NCBI GenBank assembly: GCA_017475045.1
Contig: JAFVGH010000123.1
Location: 62,001 to 126,000 of the forward strand
Reading direction: 5' to 3'
Source of the DNA: Fibrobacter sp.
GTDB lineage: Bacteria; Fibrobacterota; Fibrobacteria; Fibrobacterales; Fibrobacteraceae
Length of the DNA: 64,000 nt
Shown here piece by piece: positions 50,101 to 59,351 of this stretch (position 1 is the stretch's first letter; every line of letters begins with the position of its first letter). Below the pieces are notes generated by a model. That model made no database searches and had not been told where the DNA came from. It saw nothing but the letters and a program-made list of their open reading frames with translations. The position numbers were made by a program, and so were the translations under genes.

Positions 50101-51396
50101 TTAGTCCAGCAGGCCCTGGTACAGTTCCAGAAGCTTGCGGGAAAGAAGGCTCGTGTACTTGGCGTTATTCAGAGTAACCTGCGCCGACTCCAGGTTGTTT
50201 TTCTGGCTTAAGAAGTCCGTGTAGGTGAGCGCCCCAAGCCTACGCTGTTCCTCGGCAACCTTCAGGGCCTCTTGCTCGGCCTCCACCTGAAGCACCGCGG
50301 CCTTCCACTGCAAATCCGCGCTGAGGGCGTTCAGGTAGAGCTTCTCGATATTGTTTTCCAGAGTCTTCGCCGTCTCCTGCAGGCCCACCTGGGTCTCGGC
50401 CTCGTTCACCTGAGCCAGCAGCACCTTGTTGGTGGTGGCGCCCGCATCGATGATGGGAATGCTGATCCCAAGCGTCAAGGAATTCTGCCAACCGTATTTC
50501 AACTGGTCCTTGTAGCCCTTGGATTCCCAGGCCTGCAAGCCCGTAGAGGAATTGGCGCCCAGTGTCACGGAAACAGAGCTATTCTTGCCTGCCACCTTGG
50601 TATTCTTCTGGGCCGCCTTCACAGAAATACTGTCGGATTTAAGCCCAGGGTGTGCCGCCCTAATGCGGGCCTGCAGCTCGCCGTACTCAGGCAGGGGCGG
50701 CAGGGAATCAGGATTGGTGAAGTTGATTTCGGGAGCGGCCACATCAAAATCCTCGCCCTCACCCAGTTCCAGAAGCTGGCGAAGCGTGGTCTTCGCGGTG
50801 GAGACCTTCAGCTCGGCGGTAAGCTTAGCCGACTGCTTTTGCAGCACGTTAGACTGGGACTGGGTCAAATCCTTCTTGGTAATGGAGCCTACCCCATAAA
50901 GGTTGGTAAAGTACTCGAATTCCGCCTGGGCCACTTCTACCGCATAGTCCGCCGTCCGCAAGTTCTCCTTGGCAAGGAGCAAGCTCATGTAGGCGTTTAG
51001 TACGCTCTCCTGCACGGCACGCTTGGTCTGCCGGGTCGAAAGTTCCGCTGCCTCACGGCTCAGTTCCTTCGCCTCCACAGTCAAGCTAGTGGCGCCACCA
51101 TTCCACAGCGTCACAGAACCGCTCAGCCCCAAGTTCAGGCGGTAGTGGTCTTCTTGGTCTATAAAAGGATGGTCGTAAAGGGTGTTCTGAATACTGGCAG
51201 AAACCGTCGGGTAATGCCCGAGTTTCGCCTGCTTTACGTTAACCTGGGCCTGCTGCTCATGCAGTCTGGCCGTCTCAAGGGAAAGGCTTTTTTCAGTCGC
51301 CTGTTTAAGGCAAGCCTCCAAAGTCCAAGACGTACCGGCATGCAGGAGTGTCGCTGCCGCTAGAATCCCAAACAAGGAGGCTTTCGTGATATTCAT
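50101..51396 (-). CDS. TolC family outer-membrane efflux protein
   Basis: The 431-residue protein has a signal peptide (FGILAAATLLHAG) and two repeats of the outer-membrane efflux domain: WTLEACLKQATEKSLSLETA at the start and a matching GYKDQLKYGWQNSLTLGISIPI in the second half, each followed by long coiled-coil helices (VNEAETQVGLQETAKTLENN). Length and organisation are those of TolC/OprM proteins, which form the outer-membrane tunnel of type I secretion and efflux pumps. No inner-membrane pump or adaptor gene is adjacent, so its partner is unknown. AAAGG precedes the ATG. Confidence 0.9.
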   Translation of the reverse strand: MNITKASLFGILAAATLLHAGTSWTLEACLKQATEKSLSLETARLHEQQAQVNVKQAKLGHYPTVSASIQNTLYDHPFIDQEDHYRLNLGLSGSVTLWNGGATSLTVEAKELSREAAELSTRQTKRAVQESVLNAYMSLLLAKENLRTADYAVEVAQAEFEYFTNLYGVGSITKKDLTQSQSNVLQKQSAKLTAELKVSTAKTTLRQLLELGEGEDFDVAAPEINFTNPDSLPPLPEYGELQARIRAAHPGLKSDSISVKAAQKNTKVAGKNSSVSVTLGANSSTGLQAWESKGYKDQLKYGWQNSLTLGISIPIIDAGATTNKVLLAQVNEAETQVGLQETAKTLENNIEKLYLNALSADLQWKAAVLQVEAEQEALKVAEEQRRLGALTYTDFLSQKNNLESAQVTLNNAKYTSLLSRKLLELYQGLLD

Positions 51397-51435
51397 GACC
51401 TTTAGATGCTTCGGGGCAGCAAAAGGTTGCGCACC

Positions 51436-51909
51436 CTACCGCCCTGCGTTCTTTTTCATCATCTCGCGGCGCTGTTCCTCGGCAAAGAGGCGGGCCATCT
51501 CGATACGGTTGATTTCCTGTTCCTTCTTCTTGGTCTCTTCCTTGCAGTTCACGCACTTGGTAGCGGTGGGCACTGCCAAAAGACGGGCCTTAGGAATCAG
51601 CTGTTTGCAAACCTTGCACACCCCAAAAGTACCCTTCTTGATGCGCTGAAGAGCCTCTTCCAGGTAAACCAGGTACTTGCCTTCACGGGCCGCCAAGGAG
51701 AATGTAGTCTCCAGAGCGTTGTAATCCGTCGCAGAATCGGCGCTGTCGGAATCCCCACCGTCACCGGACTGGTGCTTCTGGCCTTGGAAAGCGTTAGACT
51801 TTTCCGTCTCGCTCTGGGCGGTCACCAACTGGCGACGTTTTTCCAGAAGCATCTCCTCAAAAAACTTGAGATCGGCGGCACTCATCTTTGCTTGTTTCTT
51901 TTCAGCCAT
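51436..51909 (-). CDS. DksA/TraR family C4 zinc-finger protein
   Basis: The 157-residue protein has an N-terminal coiled coil (LKFFEEMLLEKRRQLVTA), a region with Asp residues at the tip (GDGGDSDSADSATDY), and a C4 zinc finger CKVC...CVNC with the family pattern GTFGVCKVCKQLIPKARLLAVP. DksA-like proteins reach into the RNA polymerase secondary channel and adjust initiation with ppGpp. It is about the length of DksA. AAGGAG lies 9 bases before the ATG. The gene stands between the TolC-like and second MCE genes with gaps of 39 and 81 bases. Confidence 0.9.
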   Translation of the reverse strand: MAEKKQAKMSAADLKFFEEMLLEKRRQLVTAQSETEKSNAFQGQKHQSGDGGDSDSADSATDYNALETTFSLAAREGKYLVYLEEALQRIKKGTFGVCKVCKQLIPKARLLAVPTATKCVNCKEETKKKEQEINRIEMARLFAEEQRREMMKKNAGR

Positions 51910-51990
51910 AGTTCGCTCCTTTTTTGGGGTTCCCTTCTTAAATCATTTTCGTGTTAAACTAAATTATTTTTTTCAAAAGAGGACATTATT

Positions 51991-52908
51991 TTAGAAAATA
52001 TCCGCATTTAATTTCAGGCCCTGTTTCCTGATGTCCTTGATTAAGGCATCAATATCAGTGCCTATAAGGTCCAGCTCCTTATGGATATCACCCTTTTTTG
52101 ATAAAATCAGCCCTACGGTATTGTCATCCTTGTCCAGTTGGGCCACGATGACTTCTAGATTTTTCTTGGCCCCATGAACTTGACTCAAAAGGCTATCTAC
52201 CCGGGTCACAATATTTTCCACCTTCTGGACAGTCCCGTCAGCCTTGTCGGGAACATCTCCCAAGGTAGCCTTAGCCTGGTCAAGAGTCCCTTCAGCCTTG
52301 GAAAGCAGATCTGTGGCCGAATTCACCCACTCCTGCACCGATTCCTTGGACACCTGAATCAGGTTGTCGCCCTTCTTGAGCACTCGGTCAACACGTCTGC
52401 CCGTTGAGCCCTTGGTCACAGAATCTTTCAGGGCGCCAAGCTGGGTAGTGATGGAATCCAGTTCCGAAAGGATGGTGGCGAGATTTCGTCCGATGGCGTT
52501 GGCCCCCTCTTCATAATAGCCGTTCACCGTATCACCATCAGCAATAAAGTCCTGGCCATCACCGGTCAAAACGCTCAGCTCGCGTTCACCCATAAGACCC
52601 GCCGTCTTCAAACGGAATTCAGAGTTCTTCGGAATCCTGGCATCGGTAAGCACCCGAGCCGTCACAAAGACCGCATCATCCGTCAGTTCCACCTTCTCGA
52701 TTTCGCCCTTGGTAATGCCCCGCACTTCGACACGGTTTCCCGGAGAAAGCGTTCCTATAGTTTCGTAGCGCACTACAAAGCTATAGCGGTCGTGATGAGG
52801 GCTTGCCGGATGGAACAAGAACAAAGCCAAACCGCAGCCCACAACAATAGCCGAAAAAACAATAAATGGGAAAAAATTTGAACGGAATTTTCGACGGAAA
52901 TTATTCAT
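51991..52908 (-). CDS. MCE/MlaD family protein (copy 2), adjacent to hprK
   Basis: The 305-residue protein has an N-terminal anchor (FFPFIVFSAIVVGCGLALFLF), an MCE domain (SPGNRVEVRGITKGEIEKVEL, PKNSEFRLKTAGLMGERELS) and a long helical C-terminal half that ends LNADIF. It has the same layout as copy 1 at 4158-5066. MCE proteins bind lipids between the membranes. No MlaE/MlaF partner is present nearby. The start overlaps the end of hprK by 8 bases, so both are translated from the same mRNA. A link between lipid transport and HPr kinase has no established basis and may just reflect gene-order history. Confidence 0.85.
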   Translation of the reverse strand: MNNFRRKFRSNFFPFIVFSAIVVGCGLALFLFHPASPHHDRYSFVVRYETIGTLSPGNRVEVRGITKGEIEKVELTDDAVFVTARVLTDARIPKNSEFRLKTAGLMGERELSVLTGDGQDFIADGDTVNGYYEEGANAIGRNLATILSELDSITTQLGALKDSVTKGSTGRRVDRVLKKGDNLIQVSKESVQEWVNSATDLLSKAEGTLDQAKATLGDVPDKADGTVQKVENIVTRVDSLLSQVHGAKKNLEVIVAQLDKDDNTVGLILSKKGDIHKELDLIGTDIDALIKDIRKQGLKLNADIF

Positions 52909-53932
52909 AGGGGGACCAATTCTCCGGCTCCATTTCCAGCAAGTCGTCAGTGTATTCGCCCTTGGCCTTGGCCTTTATCTTTTGCATCAGACTCTCGTTG
53001 AAATCACGGGCCACATTCTGGCCATTCATCTTCATCAGGGCGTTCATGGCGATCACTTCACAAATCACCGTCAGGTTCTTACCCGGCGACACGGGAATCA
53101 CGATTTTCGGAACCGAGACACCCATAACAACCTCATCCAGCTCGTTCAGGCCCGTACGCTCATACGAAACACTCTGGCTCCAGGGCTGGAGTTCCACGAT
53201 GACTTCAATTTTTTTCACCTTGCGGATAGCGTGAATACCGAACATGGAACGGATATCAAGAAGCCCCACCCCACGGATTTCCATGTGATGGCGAATTAGC
53301 GGATCGGGGCGCCCAATAAGCACATTGCCCATATGACTCACATGAACCACGTCGTCGGCCACCATGCGGTGTCCACTTTCAACAAGGTCAAGCACGCATT
53401 CAGACTTACCCACATTGCTGTCGCCCACAAAGAGCATGCCTATACCGTAGACGTCTACGAGACTTCCGTGGATAATGGCGTGGGGAGCAAAGAATTCCTC
53501 GAGAATTCTCTGGGCAATCTTGTTAAACTCGTAGGTGTGCAGAGTCGTAGAGAACAGCGGGATATGCAGTTTGCTGCACATGGCCCGAAGTTCAGGGTGC
53601 GGCATCTGGGCATGGGTAACCACCCACATAGGGGCCTTGAAAACAGAAAGGCTTTCAAAGACCTTCACGCGACCAGCCGTACCCAAGGATTCCAGGTAGT
53701 TCCATTCAGTATGGCCCACCACTTGAATCTGTTCAGAACTGTACACCTTCGTATAGCCCGCCATGGCAAGGCCAGGGCGGTGGATGCCGCTTTCGGCAAT
53801 GTTTGTGTTCAGGTCCTCTTCCGGAGAATGAAGGGCCAGCTGCAAATCTTTGCCGTAGCGACAGAAAAAGTCTCGCACCGAGAGTTTTTCCCGGTGCAAA
53901 ACCTTGATATCTTTCAATCTGGATTCTGCCAT
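52901..53932 (-). CDS. hprK: HPr kinase/phosphorylase
   Basis: The 343-residue protein has the N-terminal HprK domain, then HAIIHGSLVDVYGIGMLFVG with the catalytic His155, directly followed by the P-loop GDSNVGKS (170-177), the ADDVVHV strand and the signature EIRGVGLLDIRSMFG. A C-terminal segment VPVSPGKNLTVICEVIA matches the family, with an unusual IPVSPGKN reading. It phosphorylates Ser46 of HPr with ATP or pyrophosphate and removes it again, depending on metabolic state. HPr with Ser46 is at 3879-4151. The stop of hpf overlaps its start by one base. The order rpoN-hpf-hprK is common in Gram-negative bacteria. Confidence 0.93.
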   Translation of the reverse strand: MAESRLKDIKVLHREKLSVRDFFCRYGKDLQLALHSPEEDLNTNIAESGIHRPGLAMAGYTKVYSSEQIQVVGHTEWNYLESLGTAGRVKVFESLSVFKAPMWVVTHAQMPHPELRAMCSKLHIPLFSTTLHTYEFNKIAQRILEEFFAPHAIIHGSLVDVYGIGMLFVGDSNVGKSECVLDLVESGHRMVADDVVHVSHMGNVLIGRPDPLIRHHMEIRGVGLLDIRSMFGIHAIRKVKKIEVIVELQPWSQSVSYERTGLNELDEVVMGVSVPKIVIPVSPGKNLTVICEVIAMNALMKMNGQNVARDFNESLMQKIKAKAKGEYTDDLLEMEPENWSPYE

Positions 53933-54249
53933 TAAGCCAAATCAGAAAGGGGCTGAGCGCGATGGTCGTTCTGTTTATCGTTGGCCTTCTTCAGCTGGAT
54001 CTTCACCCTTTCAAGGGCCACATCCACAGCCTTGCCCATGTTTTCTTCGTCGGCAGAACCAACCACCACGGAACCCGTGATGTTCACAGAAATTTCGCAA
54101 TGGCGCTGGTGTTCCACTTCGTGGTCCAGAATGACGGAGGCACCCGTGATGTTGGGGTAGAACTTTGCCAGCTTGTCCATTTCTTCCTGAATCCTATCCT
54201 GGAGACCAGCAGACGCATTGAAATGACGGGCAGAAAATTGAATATCCAT
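53932..54249 (-). CDS. hpf: Ribosome hibernation-promoting factor HPF/YfiA (short form)
   Basis: The 105-residue protein has the sigma-54 modulation/S30EA fold: MDIQFSARHFNASAGLQDRI, the central HRCEISVNITGSVVVGSA-type strand, and VDVALERVKIQLKKANDKQ near the end. It binds the ribosome decoding region in stationary phase. It is the short form without the dimerisation domain of long HPF. The gene has a 195-base upstream region with a promoter candidate and a hairpin, so it can be transcribed apart from rpoN. The overlap with hprK is one base. Confidence 0.92.
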   Translation of the reverse strand: MDIQFSARHFNASAGLQDRIQEEMDKLAKFYPNITGASVILDHEVEHQRHCEISVNITGSVVVGSADEENMGKAVDVALERVKIQLKKANDKQNDHRAQPLSDLA

Positions 54250-54444
54250 TGTTAAACCTCCGTAAAGTTAAGATGGCACATTTCGATGCTCTTGCATCGC
54301 ATCTAGAGTATATACATCTTTTTTTATAAAAAAAGCAAATATAATATGTTTTTTTCGAAAAATATTTCGCCCAATTTGGAATAGTGAGGGCAATTTTTGC
54401 AGTCGATTTGCCGTACAGTAAACAAAAGTTTACAATTCAAGGTT
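54250..54444 (-). promoter_or_regulatory. Control region between rpoN and hpf
   Basis: Read on the minus strand, an inverted repeat GTAAAC-TTTT-GTTTAC (about 54418-54433) follows the rpoN stop. The region then is very AT-rich with TATACT (about 54309-54314) as a -10 candidate and TTGCTT further upstream as a weak -35. A 6-bp hairpin (CGATGC/GCATCG, 54284-54299) lies in the resulting hpf leader. GGAGG precedes the hpf start. Confidence 0.5.
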
Positions 54445-56100
54445 CTAGAGCGCCTTTCGCAACCTTGCTGGGAGGATTTTCAGCTCCTCTTCCCTGTACT
54501 TGGCCACCGTACGTCGGGCAACCTTGATACCCTGGGCCTCAAGGGCGTCGGCAATGGCCTGGTCAGAAAGGGGCTTCTTTTTGTCTTCCTCATCCACCAA
54601 CTTCTTGATGGCAGAGAGAATCTGGGCCGACCCGATGACTTCGGCACTAGATTCCGCCCCTTGCTTTACACCCGAGGTAAAGAACTGCTTCAGTTCGAAA
54701 ATGCCATAAGGTGTATCCACATACTTGCCGTTGGTCACTCGGCTGATGGTACTCAGGTCACGGCCTACCTCGTCGGCAATGTCCTGCAAGATCATGGGTT
54801 TTAAGAAGGCCGGGCCCTGCCGGAAAAAAGGTTCCTGGTGCTTGATGATGGCCATCATCACGTTCTCCATGGTAGAGAATCGGTTGTCCACCGCCTTCAT
54901 GAATTCTTTGGCCTTGTTCAGGTTGTTCTGGATATATTCCCTGTCGTTCTTGCTCAGGTGTGAATCGTTCAGAAGCGAGGCGTAAGTCTGGTTCAGATGG
55001 AGACGTTTCTGGACGCGACGCCTGTAGCACTCCACTTCGAACTTGCCTTTTTTTTCCACCACCTTCATGTCCGCCACCTTGATCTGGTTCGGAGCGGCCG
55101 ACATCTGTTGACCGGGATGCGGAGCAAGCCTAGAAAGACTACTCACCGCCTGCTGCACCTCGTCGGTGGAAACTCCCATGTCTTTTGCAATCTTTGCATA
55201 GCGAAGGGCCATCAGGTCATCAAAATGATTCTTCAAGATATCAATGGAAAGCGTCGGGAAACTTTCAAGCGCTTCCGCCTGAAGAATAAAACACTCCTGC
55301 AGGTTTCTTGCACCAATTCCAGTAGGCTTGAATCTTCTAAGTACATGGAATGCTTCCACTACCGGGAGCTTCGCATCATCTAGAGAAATTTCTCCACGGA
55401 TAACCTTTTCTATCTCGATAATGAAAGGGTCATTGTCGGCAAGGACCTTTGCCATGGCCATTTCGTCGGCACTCTGCAAAAAACCATTCTCGTCAAGAGA
55501 ATCAATCAGGTATTCCACCAATTCACGAAAACGCGCCTCGGAGCAGCCCGCCTTGGAGAGCTGGGCAAGAAGTTCACGAGTTCCATTCCAATCCCGGAGC
55601 TGCACTATCAGGCGATCCTGAAGGCTTGCCTCCTTGTCTTTCTGCGGGCGGTCAAAAGCATCGTCGGCATCTTTCTGAAGACTGCCTGAATCCCTGTAAA
55701 GCGTATCCGTATGGTCAGTGCCGTCTTCCAGATATTGCGCCCAGTTCAATTCCGAAGGAGAAGAATCATCCAGCAGGCCCCGATCCACATCAGCGCTATC
55801 TTCAAGCGTCCCCCGCTCAAAATCCAGGGAAGAACCTCCTTCGCCGGAATCCATTTTTCCTTCGGCAAAGTCATCTTCCCCATTTCTGTCGCTGCTGCCG
55901 TCAGCAGGAGAATCCAGGGATTCGCCCAAAGGCTCGTCGTCCCATTCCAGCAGCGGGTTCGCCTCGACCTCTTCCTTGATAGCCGTTTCCAATTCCAGGG
56001 AATTCTTTTGCAGGATAGTAATAGACTGGAGCATCTGGGGCGAGATATTCTGCTCCAGCCGCTGGCTCTGGCCTAAGTGCATTCCTACATCCATGCTCAT
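54445..56100 (-). CDS. rpoN: RNA polymerase sigma-54 factor
   Basis: The 551-residue protein has region I (GQSQRLEQNISPQMLQSITI, a Gln/Leu-rich start), an unusually long acidic region II (about residues 50-170, rich in Asp, Ser and Gly), the core-binding region III and the C-terminal RpoN box ARRTVAKYREEELKILPARL, which reads the -24 element. Sigma-54 needs AAA+ activators for open complex formation. The genes upstream, lptC-lptA-lptB, and downstream, hpf-hprK, are the standard rpoN neighbourhood. The gap to lptB is 2 bases. Confidence 0.95.
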   Translation of the reverse strand: MSMDVGMHLGQSQRLEQNISPQMLQSITILQKNSLELETAIKEEVEANPLLEWDDEPLGESLDSPADGSSDRNGEDDFAEGKMDSGEGGSSLDFERGTLEDSADVDRGLLDDSSPSELNWAQYLEDGTDHTDTLYRDSGSLQKDADDAFDRPQKDKEASLQDRLIVQLRDWNGTRELLAQLSKAGCSEARFRELVEYLIDSLDENGFLQSADEMAMAKVLADNDPFIIEIEKVIRGEISLDDAKLPVVEAFHVLRRFKPTGIGARNLQECFILQAEALESFPTLSIDILKNHFDDLMALRYAKIAKDMGVSTDEVQQAVSSLSRLAPHPGQQMSAAPNQIKVADMKVVEKKGKFEVECYRRRVQKRLHLNQTYASLLNDSHLSKNDREYIQNNLNKAKEFMKAVDNRFSTMENVMMAIIKHQEPFFRQGPAFLKPMILQDIADEVGRDLSTISRVTNGKYVDTPYGIFELKQFFTSGVKQGAESSAEVIGSAQILSAIKKLVDEEDKKKPLSDQAIADALEAQGIKVARRTVAKYREEELKILPARLRKAL

Positions 56101-56102
56101 TC

Positions 56103-56840
56103 CTAATCCAGTCTGAAACTGTCTCCGAGGTAAATACGCCTTGCTTCGGGGTCGTTGGCCAGATACTCCGCCGTACCTTCGGTAAGAACCTGACTCTTGT
56201 ACATAATGTAAGCCCGATCCGTAATAGAGAGCGTCTCGCGCACGTTGTGGTCGGTAATGAGGACGCCCATGCCCTTTTCTTTCAGTTCCGAAATAATGGA
56301 CTGGATGTCCGCCACGGCGATAGGGTCAATGCCTGCAAAAGGTTCATCCAGTAACAGGAATGACGGGTCACTGGCCAGGGCGCGAGCGATCTCTAAACGT
56401 CTGCGTTCACCACCGGAACAGCTGTACGACTTGGTTTTACGGATATGGGTGATCTTGAATTCTTCCAAAAGCTCTTCCAGCCGTTTCTTACGCTGGGCTC
56501 GCTTCATGTCTTGAGTCTCAAGAATTGCCATGATGTTGTCTTCTACAGAGAGCTTGCGGAAGATAGACGCCTCTTGCGGAAGATAGCCGACGCCAAGCCG
56601 CGCCCGCTTGTACATGGGCTTATCCGTCATCTCGATGTCGTCCAGAAAAATATGCCCCGAATCCGGGCGGACCATGCCTACAATCATGTAGAAGGACGTG
56701 GTCTTGCCGGCACCATTGGGCCCGAGAAGTCCAACAACCTCTCCTTGAGAGACGCTAATGGAAACATCACTTACCACCTGACGTCCGCCATAAACCTTAC
56801 GCAGCTTGTCGGTGCGGATTGTACTGACTACCGTTCTCAT
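56103..56840 (-). CDS. lptB: LPS export system ATP-binding protein LptB
   Basis: The 245-residue ABC ATPase has Walker [17 protein letters not shown], the signature [15 protein letters not shown], Walker [14 protein letters not shown] and the H-loop [28 protein letters not shown] and [13 protein letters not shown] sequences are specific to LptB among ABC proteins. It powers extraction of LPS from the inner membrane with LptFG, which are not in the window. ATGA overlap with the OstA-like gene and a 2-base gap to rpoN indicate one operon. Confidence 0.95.
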   Translation of the reverse strand: MRTVVSTIRTDKLRKVYGGRQVVSDVSISVSQGEVVGLLGPNGAGKTTSFYMIVGMVRPDSGHIFLDDIEMTDKPMYKRARLGVGYLPQEASIFRKLSVEDNIMAILETQDMKRAQRKKRLEELLEEFKITHIRKTKSYSCSGGERRRLEIARALASDPSFLLLDEPFAGIDPIAVADIQSIISELKEKGMGVLITDHNVRETLSITDRAYIMYKSQVLTEGTAEYLANDPEARRIYLGDSFRLD

Positions 56841-58042
56841 TTCGCTTTCTCCTTTTTCGGAGCGGGGAGCGGTATAGGCTCCGCTTCCAGCGCTTTCTTC
56901 TTGTTACGCTGTTCCTTTTCCATATCGATGTACCTGCCGCTGGCCATGGTTCCACCACCCATGAGCCTCAAGGATTTCACAGCGTTTTTCTGGGCATCAA
57001 ACAAAATATTGATGGTATCTCCGGCAGCCTCGTTCTTGCCCGCCACCGAACGGTCCTTCTTGACGTAGAAATAGGTACTCTGCGCCTTGCCGGATACAAC
57101 AGCATGGTCCATTTTTCCCTGATCAAAGTACATGTCTAACCTATTTCCGTCCATCTGGTTCTGGTAATCCGGAAGATCCGTCTCGTAAAAGAACCCCCGT
57201 GCATTCAAATTTACATACAAGCGTTCAATCTTGTTGTCCTTGAACGCTGCATAGAGGGTGTCGCCGAAGGCTTCCGTGACACTTCCGGGAGCGCTCCTTT
57301 TGGCTTCCTCCTGCTGGATACCATGAGCATTCCGAATGACCAGTGCCGATCTCAGGGACTTTCCCGTAGAATCCAGGGTGAGGTAAATGGAGTCTCCAGT
57401 CAAGTGATAATTCTTCATATCAAACGTAGGTTTGCCCTTCATCGAAAGCCAATTATCCTTTCGATTAAAGTACCCCGTATCGCAAGTGACCACCATATCA
57501 TCCTGCGTGACTTTCACTTTCTGATAGGCCTCCGCATAAGACTCGCCCTTGTTATAGATGATCTTCTTGGCCTCTATGAGGACCGTATCTATTTTCCCAT
57601 CTTTCTTCTTTTCAAACTCGTAAAGCTTAGGCCTCTCCGGCATCGTGAGAATCTCTTTTTCCCTATCGTAAACCAGGTAGTCCCCCGTAAACATATAGGT
57701 CTTCTCGGAATCTGCAGCCACAACATTTCCCTTGGCAGAAGCTATTCCTTTCTTCTTCTGGTATATTCCGCTTTGGGCACGGATATACCCCGAGGGGTGT
57801 GCCGCCAAAAAGCCTCCATCGCACTGAAGAACTTCGGCTTCCTTGTTCCATGTGGCCTTTTCAGTCCTAAAATCCAGCGAGTCATGAACAAAATGGACCT
57901 TGCCTTGTAAAAGCAGGTTCCCGCGGACACGGGCGACCTCTAGGTTATCCGCGTGCTTCATGATGAGGGGGGATGTTTGCGAGAAGGCGCAAGCAAAGGC
58001 ACCCAGCAGCAAGAGCATCAACCTATTCAAGGCCGAACCCAT
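56837..58042 (-). CDS. lptA: OstA/LptA-like periplasmic LPS transport protein
   Basis: The 401-residue protein has a signal peptide ([14 protein letters not shown]) and then several OstA-type beta-jellyroll repeats: [60 protein letters not shown]. LptA proteins bridge the two membranes for LPS. At more than twice the length of E. coli LptA (about 185) it may form the bridge with fewer subunits. It starts overlapping the lptC stop (one base) and overlaps lptB by 4 bases. The C-terminal tail is charged ([18 protein letters not shown]). Confidence 0.85.
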   Translation of the reverse strand: MGSALNRLMLLLLGAFACAFSQTSPLIMKHADNLEVARVRGNLLLQGKVHFVHDSLDFRTEKATWNKEAEVLQCDGGFLAAHPSGYIRAQSGIYQKKKGIASAKGNVVAADSEKTYMFTGDYLVYDREKEILTMPERPKLYEFEKKKDGKIDTVLIEAKKIIYNKGESYAEAYQKVKVTQDDMVVTCDTGYFNRKDNWLSMKGKPTFDMKNYHLTGDSIYLTLDSTGKSLRSALVIRNAHGIQQEEAKRSAPGSVTEAFGDTLYAAFKDNKIERLYVNLNARGFFYETDLPDYQNQMDGNRLDMYFDQGKMDHAVVSGKAQSTYFYVKKDRSVAGKNEAAGDTINILFDAQKNAVKSLRLMGGGTMASGRYIDMEKEQRNKKKALEAEPIPLPAPKKEKAK

Positions 58043-58773
58043 TATTTCCGTTCCTCCGCATCGGGTCTTTGGCGTACCGTGTGCAACGGCATTGGAACAG
58101 ACTTGTTTCCTTGGATTGACGATGGAGCAGGCTGTTGCGGAGTTGCCTGTTGCGAGACCGTTGTGGCAGAATCCCGCTTCTCAATTTCTTCGGCCTTTGC
58201 CTTGTCCTCTTCCTTGATACGGTTAGCCGCGTCCTGAAAAATTCCAGTAATATTGGAAAGAATTTTCCAGTTGTCCATCTTGGCATCACTTTCAAAGCCC
58301 TTTCCCTGCAACACATCTCCTTCTTCGGAGACCACACGCACATAGCTTTCCGTCTTGACCAGATTGTCCCTCTTATTCCACAACAGGGAATCGGCACGGA
58401 CAGAAGCACCTTTAGGCGTTAGGGCGTACACGTGCCCGTAAGCATATACGTAGGTAAACTTCATATTCAAGCGACCAGAATCCGCTCGCAGAAATGCGGT
58501 GCGGTCGCCCAAAGAGTCGTAAATGTCCACCAGAACAGGCCGAACCAGCACCTCATCCTTATCGGCCCAGCGTTCCAGGTAGGCGGTCTTCAGCTTCCAG
58601 CTCAAGACACCCTTGTCATAGCTATCCATAAGGGTGGTGTCAGTGAAAAGCATCTGGGGCCTATCCACATGGATCCAGGGCTTTTCTTCTTCTATTTCGG
58701 CACAACCTACCAAAACCGCGCCCAACGCGAGAACGCGACACCATCTAGCGATGACTAGCAAAAGTCGTGCCAC
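58042..58773 (-). CDS. lptC: LptC-like LPS export lipoprotein
   Basis: The 243-residue product has a signal sequence with a lipobox-like LVGC at residues 20-23 (classical LptC has a membrane anchor instead), then an LptC-type beta-jellyroll (MDSYDKGVLSWKLKTAYLERW, VDIYDSLGDRTAFLRADSG). The C-terminal 55 residues are a Gln/Pro/Ser-rich tail not found in typical LptC. The start is GTG at 58773; AAGGA lies 7 bases before. It follows rpiB by 9 bases and precedes lptA with a one-base overlap. Confidence 0.82.
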   Translation of the reverse strand: MARLLLVIARWCRVLALGAVLVGCAEIEEEKPWIHVDRPQMLFTDTTLMDSYDKGVLSWKLKTAYLERWADKDEVLVRPVLVDIYDSLGDRTAFLRADSGRLNMKFTYVYAYGHVYALTPKGASVRADSLLWNKRDNLVKTESYVRVVSEEGDVLQGKGFESDAKMDNWKILSNITGIFQDAANRIKEEDKAKAEEIEKRDSATTVSQQATPQQPAPSSIQGNKSVPMPLHTVRQRPDAEERK

Positions 58774-58782
58774 AGGCCATCC

Positions 58783-59220
58783 TTAGCCCGGTTCAAACAT
58801 GTCAATGCGTTTCTTGTGCTTGCCGCCCATGAATTCCGTCTCAAGGAACTTCGTGGCAAACACCTCGCACTGCGCGTAGGCGATAATGCGGGCGCCCATG
58901 CAGAGCACGTTCGCGTCGTTGTGCAGGCGGGTGAATTCACAGGAGGTAAGGTCACCGCAAACGGCAGCGCGGATACCCTTGTGCTTGTTTGCCGCCATGC
59001 TCATGCCAATCCCAGTACCACAGATAAGGATACCGCAGTCCGCTTCCTTGCCGGTAATCTTATTGCAGACCTTGTCGGCGAAAATCGGGTAGTCGCAGGA
59101 TTCCGTGGAATCGGTACCCATGTCGAGGACTTTGTAGCCCTTGTCTTCCAGAAACTTGACGAGTTTTTCCTTGTATTCGAATGCGGCGTGGTCGCAGCCG
59201 ATGGCGATGGTCTTGAACAT
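58783..59220 (-). CDS. rpiB: Ribose 5-phosphate isomerase B
   Basis: From ATG 59220 the 145-residue protein matches RpiB: IAIGCDHAAFEYKEKL at the start, GTDSTESCDYP, and CGILICGTGIGMSMAANK with the catalytic Cys, followed by HNDANVLCMGARII. It interconverts ribose 5-phosphate and ribulose 5-phosphate in the pentose phosphate pathway. A frame extension to 59328 is not supported by a ribosome-binding site. It is the first gene of the rpiB-lptC-lptA-lptB-rpoN run, divergent from the glycan cluster. Confidence 0.95.
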   Translation of the reverse strand: MFKTIAIGCDHAAFEYKEKLVKFLEDKGYKVLDMGTDSTESCDYPIFADKVCNKITGKEADCGILICGTGIGMSMAANKHKGIRAAVCGDLTSCEFTRLHNDANVLCMGARIIAYAQCEVFATKFLETEFMGGKHKKRIDMFEPG

Positions 59221-59351
59221 GATTAAAATCCCGGTTTTCGAGTTGAAAAGTCCATTACCTTGAACTTTATCTGTCAATATAGATAATTCATCGGATTCTA
59301 GCCTAATCCAACCTAGGGTTCTATGCAAAATAAATCTATTTTTGGCCTGTC

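Noticed and set aside
54270..54290. TGGCAC...TGC as a sigma-54 promoter near rpoN
   Set aside because: The GG-GC spacing is one base too long and it points into the end of rpoN, away from any gene start.
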